Part shown: positions 54,451-61,849 of the stretch, one piece after another
How positions within the stretch are numbered: the first letter of the stretch is position 1
Layout: each line of letters opens with the position of its first letter
Source: JAIRVZ01 sp031553415
GTDB taxonomy: Bacteria > Bacteroidota > Bacteroidia > Bacteroidales > Azobacteroidaceae
NCBI GenBank assembly: GCA_031553415.1
Contig: JAVBLO010000019.1
Span: 1-64,000 of the forward strand
Reading direction: 5' to 3'
DNA length: 64,000 nt
Translations under genes and position numbers: made by a program
The notes under the pieces: generated by a model
The model's database searches: none
What the model was told of the DNA's origin: nothing
Seen by the model: the letters and a program-made list of their open reading frames with translations, nothing else

Positions 54451-55617
54451 ATGGCAAGCAACAGAATCATTCTTAATGAAACATCTTATCACGGAGCAGG
54501 TTCCCGTGCTGAAATTGTAATCGAAGTAAAACGTAGAAACTTCAGGAAGGCATTATTTGTAACTGATAAAGACCTGATAAAATTCGGCGTCGCCGGAAAA
54601 ATAGAAAAAGAGCTTCAGTCCATGTCTCTGCCTTATGAAATTTTCAGTGACCTGAAAGCAAATCCTACAGTCACAAATGTACAACAAGGTGTGGATGCTT
54701 ATAAAAAATCGGGTGCCGATTTTATTATCGCTTTAGGCGGAGGTTCTGCTATTGACACTGCCAAAGGAATCGGAATAATTGCGGCCAATCCCGAATTTTA
54801 TGATGTTGTATCGTTAGAAGGAGTTGCCGGTACCAAAAACAAATCCATTCCAGTCATTGCCATTCCTACAACGGCAGGAACAGCGGCTGAAGTAACAATC
54901 AACTATGTCATTACGGATGAGAAAAACAAAAAGAAAATGGTTTGCGTTGATCCGAATGATATACCTGTTGTTGCAATTGTTGATCCCGAACTAATGTACT
55001 CCATGCCCAAAGGCTTGACTGCTGCAACAGGTATGGATGCACTAACCCACGCTATTGAATCTTTTATCACACTCGGAGCCTGGGATATGTCGGATATGTT
55101 CGAATACAAAGCTATGGAGTTGATTCATACCCATTTGAAAAATGCAGTTAATAATCCGACAGATAAAGAAGCCCGCGAAGGAATGGCATTGGCGCAATAT
55201 GTTGCCGGAATGGGATTTTCGAATGTTGGTTTGGGAATTGTACATTCCATGGCACATCCGCTGGGAGCATTTTATGATACTCCTCATGGTGTCGCCAATG
55301 CATTGTTATTGCCTTATGTGATGGAATATAATGCAGAATCTCCTGCAGCACCTAAATACAAAGATATTGCCAAAGCATTCGGCATAAAAGGAACAGAAAA
55401 CATGAGTGTGGAGGAAGGTGTAAATGCTGCTATCGAAGTAGTAAAAGAACTTTCTGTGAGTATCAATATTCCGCAAAAACTCAATGAAATCGGAGTGAAA
55501 AAAGAAGATATTCCGGCTTTGGCAGTTGCGGCATTTAATGATGTTTGCACAGGAGGAAATCCCCGATCTACTTCTGTTGAGGATATTGAAAAATTGTATA
55601 AAAAGGCTTTTGAATAA
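54451..55617 (+). CDS. fucO: Lactaldehyde reductase, iron-containing alcohol dehydrogenase
   Basis: A 388-residue group III alcohol dehydrogenase (E. coli FucO 383). The NAD-binding GGGSAIDTAKGIG, substrate-domain TTAGTAAEVT, and iron-ligand histidines in HSMAHPLGAFYDTPHGVAN are visible. It reduces L-lactaldehyde to propane-1,2-diol, the end of anaerobic rhamnose or fucose breakdown. Last gene of the rha operon, followed by a terminator. Confidence 0.95.
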   Translation: MASNRIILNETSYHGAGSRAEIVIEVKRRNFRKALFVTDKDLIKFGVAGKIEKELQSMSLPYEIFSDLKANPTVTNVQQGVDAYKKSGADFIIALGGGSAIDTAKGIGIIAANPEFYDVVSLEGVAGTKNKSIPVIAIPTTAGTAAEVTINYVITDEKNKKKMVCVDPNDIPVVAIVDPELMYSMPKGLTAATGMDALTHAIESFITLGAWDMSDMFEYKAMELIHTHLKNAVNNPTDKEAREGMALAQYVAGMGFSNVGLGIVHSMAHPLGAFYDTPHGVANALLLPYVMEYNAESPAAPKYKDIAKAFGIKGTENMSVEEGVNAAIEVVKELSVSINIPQKLNEIGVKKEDIPALAVAAFNDVCTGGNPRSTSVEDIEKLYKKAFE

Positions 55618-55638
55618 TATCAATTTTTTAGAATGCTT

Positions 55639-55670
55639 AAATCCTTCTGTATTTACAGAGGGATTTTTTT
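55639..55670 (+). terminator. Intrinsic terminator of the rha operon
   Basis: AAATCCTTCTGT (55639-55650) pairs with ACAGAGGGATTT (55655-55666) over 12 positions with one T-G pair and a four-base loop. A T-run to 55670 follows. Confidence 0.8.
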
Positions 55671-55819
55671 ATGCCGGAATTGTTGAATAACATGTCGGAA
55701 TTCTGAAATGAAAAGTTATTTCCTCCCTCTACTTTTGCCGGTGTAATCAACAATAAATATTTGATCAGATGTTTCTTGTATTTCTAATTTTATTTATTAA
55801 CCTCTTAAATTTTTATTGT

Positions 55820-56515
55820 ATGCTAAAGTATGCATTAGTAGAGAGTGGTATTGCGAACGAGCAAAATGGCTGTACAGCAGTAGTTTCATCACCGGAAGTA
55901 AAAGGCCTTAATGATGTGATTGATTTTATGATTTCAGAAGGAACCGGACTTACCCGCCCCCAGGCATTAGCGTATTTCGAAAAACTTACGCAAACCATTG
56001 AGTATTTTGTCGGGCAGGGACACCGGGTTGTTACTCCTTTAATCAGGGTGAAACCGACCATCAGTGGTGTATTTAGTGACAAAAAAGATTCGTTTGATTC
56101 TTCAAGGCATCAAATCAATATCCGTACTACTTCCGGCTTGCGTTTGCGGGAACTGTCGACCAAGATTAAACTGGAAAAGGTTGATGTTTCTTCTCAAATT
56201 CCTGTTCCACAATTGTTTATTGATGGAAGTAGCCAGGAAGTAAACACTTCGGCAAGCCCTGGAGGTATCGGAGTCCTGAAAGGAAGTCTGATGAAATTTG
56301 ATTCGTCAGATGCGGCCCAAGGTGTATTCTTCATTTCAGAGGATGATTCCACAAACATAGTACGGGTGAATGCATATTCAGGTATTAAGCCTTCTGAAAT
56401 TCACTTTCAGATTCCACTTTTGTCTTCCGGTTCCTATACGATTGTCGTTAGAACAAGAACTAAAAATGGAAATTTTATCCAAAAGGGAGAATTAAAACAA
56501 ACCATTAATGTTTGA
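55820..56515 (+). CDS. HU-like DNA-binding protein with DUF4469 domain
   Basis: A 231-residue protein from ATG 55820. A reading from 55769 would add a hydrophobic stretch of translated leader and is rejected. Residues 1-120 match the Bacteroidota HU/IHF-like domain (MLKYALVESGIANEQNG, GTGLTRPQALAYFEKLTQTI, LIRVKPTISGVFSDKKDSFD). Residues ~130-230 are an Ig-like DUF4469 domain (GGIGVLKGSLMKF, SYTIVVRTRTKNGNF). DNA binding is inferred from the family. The stop overlaps the start of the next small gene by 8 bases, so the two are coupled. Confidence 0.8.
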   Translation: MLKYALVESGIANEQNGCTAVVSSPEVKGLNDVIDFMISEGTGLTRPQALAYFEKLTQTIEYFVGQGHRVVTPLIRVKPTISGVFSDKKDSFDSSRHQINIRTTSGLRLRELSTKIKLEKVDVSSQIPVPQLFIDGSSQEVNTSASPGGIGVLKGSLMKFDSSDAAQGVFFISEDDSTNIVRVNAYSGIKPSEIHFQIPLLSSGSYTIVVRTRTKNGNFIQKGELKQTINV

Positions 56516-56750
56516 TTATATGGATGCTATTATCAGTAATCCTGTTGAAATGGGAAAGAACATTACGGACTTTGGTTTTGTAGTGATGACTGCTGCCGGT
56601 TACTTAGTTTATTCCGCCGCTATTATTTTCTTCTTTGTCAGATGGTTTGTCCGTATTATTGATGGCATCATTGACCGCCAGCAACAGGTATTGGATGAAA
56701 TCCTACGACTGCAAAAAGAACAGCATAGCATGTTGAATCGGCTGTTGTAG
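56508..56750 (+). CDS. Small membrane protein with C-terminal coiled coil, holin-like context
   Basis: An 80-residue protein (or 76 if it starts at ATG 56520). One or two hydrophobic segments (GFVVMTAAGYLVYSAAIIFFFV) are followed by a charged amphipathic helix (RQQQVLDEILRLQKEQHSML). It overlaps the HU-like gene and is followed by a GH108 muramidase gene. Size, topology and neighbour are like a holin, but no family match is claimed. Confidence 0.65.
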   Translation: MFDYMDAIISNPVEMGKNITDFGFVVMTAAGYLVYSAAIIFFFVRWFVRIIDGIIDRQQQVLDEILRLQKEQHSMLNRLL

Positions 56751-56756
56751 TTCTTT

Positions 56757-56866
56757 GGTGCACGGTACAAGGTGCACGGTGCCCGAATCGGAATTTTGAT
56801 GCCGTCCACCGTGTACCGCTTACCGTGCACCTGAAAAATCTTAACTCTTAATTTTTAATTCTTAAC
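56757..56866 (+). repeat. Word-repeat palindrome K before the GH108 gene, GC-richer word
   Basis: The left arm (56757-56782) is GGTGCACGGTACAA then GGTGCACGGTGC. The right arm (56801-56831) is GCCGTCCACCGTGTACCGC then TTACCGTGCACC. The loop is 18 bases. A half-arm of a second word (CTTAACTCTTAATTTTTAA, 56840-56866) follows directly. The GC-rich word stands out from its AT-rich surroundings, so the element is not a product of local base composition. Confidence 0.8.
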
Positions 56867-56871
56867 TATTT

Positions 56872-57396
56872 ATGGCAAATATAGACAACTTCATCCCCTT
56901 CGTCCTTAAGTGGGAAGGTGGATTCGTTAACGACCCTGAAGATTCAGGCGGTCCTACCAACATGGGGGTAACACTTAAAACCTGGCAAAATATCGGATAT
57001 GATAAAAATGATGACGGCATTATCGATGAAGAAGATTTGAAGCTTATTTTTGAACAGGATTTGATTGAATCTGTGTTGAAACCTCATTATTGGGACCGTT
57101 GGCAGGCTGATAAAATTGACAACCAATCTGTAGCAAATTTGTTGGTCGATTGGTTATGGATGAGCGGAGTGGTTGGCATTAAGATTCCACAACAAATATT
57201 GTATGTCAAAGTCGATGGAGTGGTTGGAGAAGCAACCCTTGATGCAATCAATAATCATCCATCCCAACAGGATTTATTTGAGCAAATCAAATCCGAACGG
57301 GAGGCTTACATCGAAAGGATTTGTTTGGAACGTCCGGCCAACAACCGTTTCAAAAAAGGTTGGTTGAACCGTTTGAATGATTTGGAGTTTCAATAA
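56872..57396 (+). CDS. GH108 muramidase (endolysin-like)
   Basis: A 174-residue protein without a signal peptide. The GH108 start is clear: FIPFVLKWEGGFVNDPEDSGGPTNMGVT, with the catalytic Glu in the EGG motif. The C-terminal half (VDGVVGEATLDAINNHP) fits the linked peptidoglycan-binding PG_binding_3 region. It cleaves the glycan strand of peptidoglycan and would need help to cross the inner membrane, which the small membrane protein upstream might supply. This could be a prophage-derived or domesticated lysis cassette. Confidence 0.88.
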   Translation: MANIDNFIPFVLKWEGGFVNDPEDSGGPTNMGVTLKTWQNIGYDKNDDGIIDEEDLKLIFEQDLIESVLKPHYWDRWQADKIDNQSVANLLVDWLWMSGVVGIKIPQQILYVKVDGVVGEATLDAINNHPSQQDLFEQIKSEREAYIERICLERPANNRFKKGWLNRLNDLEFQ

Positions 57397-57405
57397 ATTA
57401 ATGAG

Positions 57406-57432
57406 GCCGCTCTCACACCCATTGAGAGCGGC
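57406..57432. terminator. Strong hairpin between convergent genes
   Basis: GCCGCTCTCA (57406-57415) and TGAGAGCGGC (57423-57432) form a perfect 10-bp stem with a 7-base loop between the GH108 gene (+) and the AraC gene (-). No T-run follows on either strand, so its work as a terminator is uncertain. Confidence 0.5.
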
Positions 57433-57456
57433 TCTCACGACTCTTGTACCGGGCTT

Positions 57457-58284
57457 TCAGATTCTCTCAAGCATCGGTCCATATTCCATTGACCGGAATT
57501 CCCCTGGTGTCAATCCTTTTATTTGCTTAAAAACTTCATTAAAGTAAGCAGGGGTGCTAAATCCGCAATTATAAGCTATACCGGATATGCTGTCGTCTGT
57601 TTTCTGTAACAAGACGACAGATTTTTCTATACGAATTTGATTTACAAAACTTATAAAGTTTACGCCTGTTACCTTCTTGAAAAACCGCGAAAAACTGTCT
57701 TCCGACAGATGTACCAATGCAGCTACTTCATTTACCTTTATTTGTTTCCTGAAATTATCCTTTACATAATCCTGTACCTTTTTGATTTTATATAAATTAT
57801 GATAGGATTGAACTGGAATATTTTCTTTTTCAGGAAATATTACCTGATATTTTGATTCGGCAAGGAATAACATTACAGCAAAAAAATCCATACCGGAATT
57901 AAGGTTTTTGTCAATTGCTAAACCAAATATTTTATCTTTTGCCTGAAAAGCTATTTCTTTTGGAAATACTAACCCTTTGGCCGATTGTTGCAATAATTCC
58001 CCAATGATGTTGAATGGTTTCTTTCGGAAGAATTCTATAAGGAAATCAGAAAAAATAATTTGCACCACTTGTTTGATGTTGGTTATTTCTAAAGAAGAAA
58101 ATCCGGAAAAACCGGGGGCAGTAAGTACAAGCAGGGCTTCTTCATTTTCATATATAACCAATGTCAAAACATAATGGCAACAGACCGACATTATATCAAG
58201 AAATGTCGTAGTAGTTTGTTCGATAACAGAAAATAATTCATTTTCGTTAAAGTTGATAGACTGTTTTGGCCAATAGTCCTGCAT
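57457..58284 (-). CDS. AraC-family transcriptional regulator
   Basis: A 275-residue protein from ATG 58284 (the codon at 58290 is TTG). The N-terminal ~165 residues match no domain I can name. The C-terminal ~100 residues carry the AraC double helix-turn-helix (IKVNEVAALVHLSEDSFSRF, SISGIAYNCGFSTPAYFNEV, GLTPGEFR). It is divergent from the secreted protein at 58567. The shared element upstream of two paralogous secreted-protein genes is a candidate target. Confidence 0.82.
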   Translation of the reverse strand: MQDYWPKQSINFNENELFSVIEQTTTTFLDIMSVCCHYVLTLVIYENEEALLVLTAPGFSGFSSLEITNIKQVVQIIFSDFLIEFFRKKPFNIIGELLQQSAKGLVFPKEIAFQAKDKIFGLAIDKNLNSGMDFFAVMLFLAESKYQVIFPEKENIPVQSYHNLYKIKKVQDYVKDNFRKQIKVNEVAALVHLSEDSFSRFFKKVTGVNFISFVNQIRIEKSVVLLQKTDDSISGIAYNCGFSTPAYFNEVFKQIKGLTPGEFRSMEYGPMLERI

Positions 58285-58432
58285 GCTCAATACGGTTTTG
58301 TGTTGAGTTAAGGTTGGTTATATGAAATGTCTAAAAATGATGAAAATTAATCTCAATAATAGAATGAGACCAAACAAATTTAATGAATAAATTTTAATAG
58401 AATTTGAAACAGGAGTATTGCAGGTCATTTTT

Positions 58433-58497
58433 GACCAAAAAATATAGCTATTGAAACAGGAATCCATTCTTTCAAATTTACCCTTCCCATAACTTTG
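58433..58497 (+). promoter_or_regulatory. Promoter with GACCAAAAAATATAG element, copy 1
   Basis: GACCAAAAAATATAG at 58433-58447 is followed by CTATTGAAACAGG and a -7 TAACTTTG at 58490-58497, 57 bases downstream of the element start. The same element, spacing and -7 box lie before the gene at 59650. The rest of the 282-base gap 58285-58566 has no gene. Confidence 0.6.
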
Positions 58498-58566
58498 CAT
58501 TGTTCTGAAATGCTATCAAGGACAATCAATAATATTTTATAATATCATTTATTAAACTGTTTTTTT

Positions 58567-59394
58567 ATGAAAAAGATTACTATTTATTTAGTGGCTGCAT
58601 TTGCCATTTGTTTGAATGGAGTTGGTCAAACTGTTGCTGACATAGGTTGGGACTGGACTGGAACTAAAGAAGTTGCACCTGCTTCAGGAACGTATTTTTC
58701 CGGACTTGAAAACACTATTTTTCCGGGAACTCCCAATGAGGTTTTTATTAGCTGTGGAGGCACAGCTCGTTTGGACAATTCAGACGGAGGATTATATGTA
58801 GATAAACGGATTAAACAATATGAATATTTGGAAGTATTGGAAAATCAAACAGATTATATTGAAGTTTCCCTTACCGACAATAGCGCCGGCAAAAAAATCA
58901 CTTCTGTTAAGATAAATGGTACATCTAACCAGGTTTATGCCGAAGGAGTTACCGCCGGAGTTGTTGGAATTGTTTATTCCGATAAAGCTCCTTTTGATGT
59001 GAATAGCGGCATCGGCTATACATCTGCTGAGATGGCTTATTGCAGGGCGGGAAATGCAGGAACAACTCTTACCGGTGTTCCTAATAATTGCAAATCATTC
59101 CGGATTTATCGCAAAGTGTTGCTAAGTACATTCGCTGGTGTTTATTTTGTAGATGAATTCGGAACTATGAGTGCCGGTTCCAGTAAAAACTCACGGATTG
59201 GTCATATCTCAGTTACCCTTTCCGGTGGAGGAAGTGCTATTTCTTCAATTGATAATGATGGTAAAATTGTCGTATCCAATGAGTATTTTGATGTGACAGG
59301 CAAAAAAGTGAATGAAGATACCAAAGGGTTTGTTATTGTAAAAACAGCATACGAAGATGGCTCTTGCAATATTTCAAAGGTATTCAATAAATAA
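58567..59394 (+). CDS. Secreted protein, paralogue 1, with T9SS-like tail
   Basis: A 275-residue protein with a signal peptide (CLNGVGQ). One beta-rich domain of ~205 residues opens with VADIGWDWTGTKEVAP and contains DYIEVSLTDNSAGKKITSVKINGTS, YSDKAPFDVNSGIGY and NNCKSFRIYRK. A tail (ISSIDNDGKIVVSNEYFDV...) resembling a T9SS sorting end follows. Two paralogues lie downstream. The family is not recognised; no catalytic motif is evident. The neighbourhood of a rhamnogalacturonan lyase hints at a role in pectin binding or adhesion, which is inference. Confidence 0.7.
   Translation: MKKITIYLVAAFAICLNGVGQTVADIGWDWTGTKEVAPASGTYFSGLENTIFPGTPNEVFISCGGTARLDNSDGGLYVDKRIKQYEYLEVLENQTDYIEVSLTDNSAGKKITSVKINGTSNQVYAEGVTAGVVGIVYSDKAPFDVNSGIGYTSAEMAYCRAGNAGTTLTGVPNNCKSFRIYRKVLLSTFAGVYFVDEFGTMSAGSSKNSRIGHISVTLSGGGSAISSIDNDGKIVVSNEYFDVTGKKVNEDTKGFVIVKTAYEDGSCNISKVFNK
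59254..59346 (+). repeat. 93-bp inverted repeat, left copy
   Basis: Identical in 91 of 93 bases to the reverse complement of 61898-61990. It encodes the T9SS-like tails (NEYFDVTGKKVNEDTKGFVI) of two oppositely oriented paralogues. Silent positions are conserved too. Confidence 0.85.
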
Positions 59395-59428
59395 ATTGGG
59401 ATAATTATAGGGTTTTATTTTTGGAGGG

Positions 59429-59460
59429 AAGCTGCCTGGATTTTTTCAGGCAGCTTTTTT
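59429..59460 (+). terminator. Intrinsic terminator after paralogue 1
   Basis: AAGCTGCCTG (59429-59438) pairs with CAGGCAGCTT (59447-59456) around an 8-base loop, followed by a T-run to 59460. Confidence 0.9.
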
Positions 59461-59510
59461 ATTAAACCAATTCTAATTATCCACTAAACAACCAATTATT
59501 AAGACATTAT

Positions 59511-59575
59511 GACCAAAAAATATAGTTATTGAAACAAATTTCCATTGCGTTTTTTTCTTACCCACTCTAACTTTG
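59511..59575 (+). promoter_or_regulatory. Promoter with GACCAAAAAATATAG element, copy 2
   Basis: GACCAAAAAATATAG at 59511-59525 is followed by TTATTGAAACAAA and TAACTTTG at 59568-59575, again 57 bases from the element start. A further match (ATTGTT.TGAAA / ATTGTTTCGAAA) lies just after the -7 box in both copies. Confidence 0.6.
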
Positions 59576-59649
59576 TATTGTTTCGAAACGCTTTTCGAGA
59601 ATCTATCTCAAAATAAATAAATTATTGTATCACTAAAAATTTTTATTGT

Positions 59650-61755
59650 ATGAAAAAAATTACAATTACTTTGATGGCTATTTTATTTGCCATTTGTTTG
59701 AACGGATTTGCTCAAACCACTGTTGATATTGGTTATGATTGGAGTAATACCACGTATACTTCTGTTTTAGCCGGTTCCGGCACAAATTTTCCGACTAGCG
59801 GTACGGAAGCTATTGTCAATTCGCTTGTTCCTCCCGAATTGAGAGTTTCATGGGGTGGAGCGGCTGCGATTAATGCGTCTGATGGAAAAGGAGTATATAT
59901 AAATAATAGTGGAACTCAAGCTAATGTTAGGTATGTAAAAATTTCTGCTGATCAGACTGATTATGTTGAACTATCTCTTACTGCAAATAGTGCTTCTAAT
60001 AATATTACAAATATAAAAATAAATGGGACTTCAGATAAAACTTCCGGTAGTACTGATGTTGCCGCTCCTGCTGTCCTTTTTTCCGATAAAGCCCCATTTG
60101 ATGTTAACAGCGTTATCGGCGCTGTAACATTATCTTCTAATTTTCCTTATTGTCGACTTGGAGGTACAAGTGGGGGCTCATACGTTGCAGAATACGCAGG
60201 TTATTCTTTAACTCCCCCCGAAGGTTGTAAATCATATCGGATTTATCGTAAAGCAAGATTATCGAGTGCTACTCCAACTCTTGCTGTGCCAGCCCAGATT
60301 GTTGGCACCGGAGGTACAATTTTTGGTACCAGTGCTGGTTCTACTCCTTCTCTCAAAATTGCTTATTTATCAGCAACACTCACAGCAACAACTCCGACAG
60401 TTCCCACTCTTGTTAAAACTTCAGGAAATAATACTCCTACTGTATATGAAAATAAAGCAATTACTGATATTAAATATACTTTTGGCGGAACTGCCACTAA
60501 AGCTACTGTAACATGGACAGATGCGGAAAGTAATCCTATTAATATGCCAACGGGCATTGATACAGCTACAGTTAATAAGGTATTGACAATTTCGGGAACT
60601 CCAACGACTATTGGTGTTTATAACTATACTGTAACAACAGATGGAACTCCTGCCGCTACAGAAACAGGAACGATTACGGTTGTTGTAGCACCAACCAGCA
60701 GTATTGTTGATATAGGTTATGACTGGGATGGTAGCGCCGAAGTTCTTCCCGTTTCAGGGACATACATTACAAGCGGAATGACAACTCCTGCTCTTGTTAG
60801 TTCGGGTACTGAAAATGAAGTAAGCGTTTCATGGTCAGGAGCAACTGTTGAATCTTTCGCCGGCAGTTTATATGATGGTAGTAGTGAATATGCTTTTTAT
60901 AAAATGTCCTCTGATTTCGCTCAATATGTGGAAGTATCTCTTACTGAAAACAGTACTCATAATAATATTACTGAAATTAAGATAAATGGTACAAGCGATC
61001 AAACTTCGGGAACAAAAGATGCTATTCCAGCTATCCTTTTTTCTGATGAAATCCCTTTTAATCCAAATAAAGTTATTGGTTATACTGTAGTTGACCCTAA
61101 GCTAGCTTATTGCAGAACAGGAAATACCGGTTTTACTTTTACTGCTCCCGCTAACTGTAAATCATATCGGGTATATCGCAGAGCAATGTTAAAAAATGCT
61201 TCCGCACCTTATGAAGCTGTGGCTTCAGGAGGTACTGCCTATGGAGGTGGCAGTGGTGTCGCCCGTATTGGTTATTTATCTGCAACTCTTGAAGCGGTAG
61301 CTCCCTCCCTTTTGTTGACCTCAGGTAGTAATACACCATCTGTAGCAGTAAATACTGCAATTACCAATATTAAGTATACTTTTGGCGGTACAGCCACTAA
61401 AGCTACTGTAACATGGAAAGATGCAGGAGATAATAATATTTCTATACCGGCGGGTATTGATACAGTTACAGTGGGTAAGACATTGACAATTTCCGGGATG
61501 CCAACAACTGTGGGTGTTTATAACTATACTATTACAACAGATGGAACTCCTGTAGCGGCAAAAACGGGAACAATTACAGTTCTTCTTCCAACAAATATTG
61601 ATTTTGTTTCAACCAATAAAACAATTGTTTCAGTAAAATATTATACCTTGACAGGTTTGGAAGTGAACAAGAATACTTTGGGTATTTTGGTAGTAAAAAC
61701 AATTTATAAGGATGGTTCTATCATAATTGAAAAGATTTTTAATACGAATTTATAA
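59650..61755 (+). CDS. Secreted protein, paralogue 2, with duplicated domain pair and T9SS-like tail
   Basis: A 701-residue protein with a signal peptide (CLNGFAQ). Two copies of the paralogue domain (TVDIGYDWSNTTY and SIVDIGYDWDGSAEV) are each followed by an ~90-residue Ig-like module (AITDIKYTFGGTATKATVTW and AITNIKYTFGGTATKATVTW). A tail (IVSVKYYTLTGLEVNKN) closes the protein. The domain-plus-Ig unit repeats with a period of 900 bases, seen at 60484 and 61384. The function is unknown; the multi-domain build is like a surface adhesin or binding protein. Confidence 0.7.
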   Translation: MKKITITLMAILFAICLNGFAQTTVDIGYDWSNTTYTSVLAGSGTNFPTSGTEAIVNSLVPPELRVSWGGAAAINASDGKGVYINNSGTQANVRYVKISADQTDYVELSLTANSASNNITNIKINGTSDKTSGSTDVAAPAVLFSDKAPFDVNSVIGAVTLSSNFPYCRLGGTSGGSYVAEYAGYSLTPPEGCKSYRIYRKARLSSATPTLAVPAQIVGTGGTIFGTSAGSTPSLKIAYLSATLTATTPTVPTLVKTSGNNTPTVYENKAITDIKYTFGGTATKATVTWTDAESNPINMPTGIDTATVNKVLTISGTPTTIGVYNYTVTTDGTPAATETGTITVVVAPTSSIVDIGYDWDGSAEVLPVSGTYITSGMTTPALVSSGTENEVSVSWSGATVESFAGSLYDGSSEYAFYKMSSDFAQYVEVSLTENSTHNNITEIKINGTSDQTSGTKDAIPAILFSDEIPFNPNKVIGYTVVDPKLAYCRTGNTGFTFTAPANCKSYRVYRRAMLKNASAPYEAVASGGTAYGGGSGVARIGYLSATLEAVAPSLLLTSGSNTPSVAVNTAITNIKYTFGGTATKATVTWKDAGDNNISIPAGIDTVTVGKTLTISGMPTTVGVYNYTITTDGTPVAAKTGTITVLLPTNIDFVSTNKTIVSVKYYTLTGLEVNKNTLGILVVKTIYKDGSIIIEKIFNTNL
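59725..61590 (+). repeat. 900-bp internal tandem duplication
   Basis: Two in-frame units of about 900 bases within the 701-residue gene. The match is strongest in the Ig-like part; the stretch GCCACTAAAGCTACTGTAAC is identical in both units, 900 bases apart. The beta domains have diverged much more than the Ig-like modules. Confidence 0.7.
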
Positions 61756-61784
61756 GTTTTAGGGTTAGAGTTTTTCATTGGGTG

Positions 61785-61816
61785 AAAGCTGTCCGGAAAT
61801 TTCCGGACAGCTTTTT
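61785..61816 (+). terminator. Perfect 30-bp palindrome terminator after paralogue 2
   Basis: AAAGCTGTCCGGAAA (61785-61799) is directly followed by its reverse complement (61800-61814) and two more T bases. In RNA this forms a long stem with a tight loop and U-tail. It lies between convergent genes. Confidence 0.88.
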
Positions 61817-61849
61817 CAAATAGATCAAAAATTATAATAGTATTAGAAT

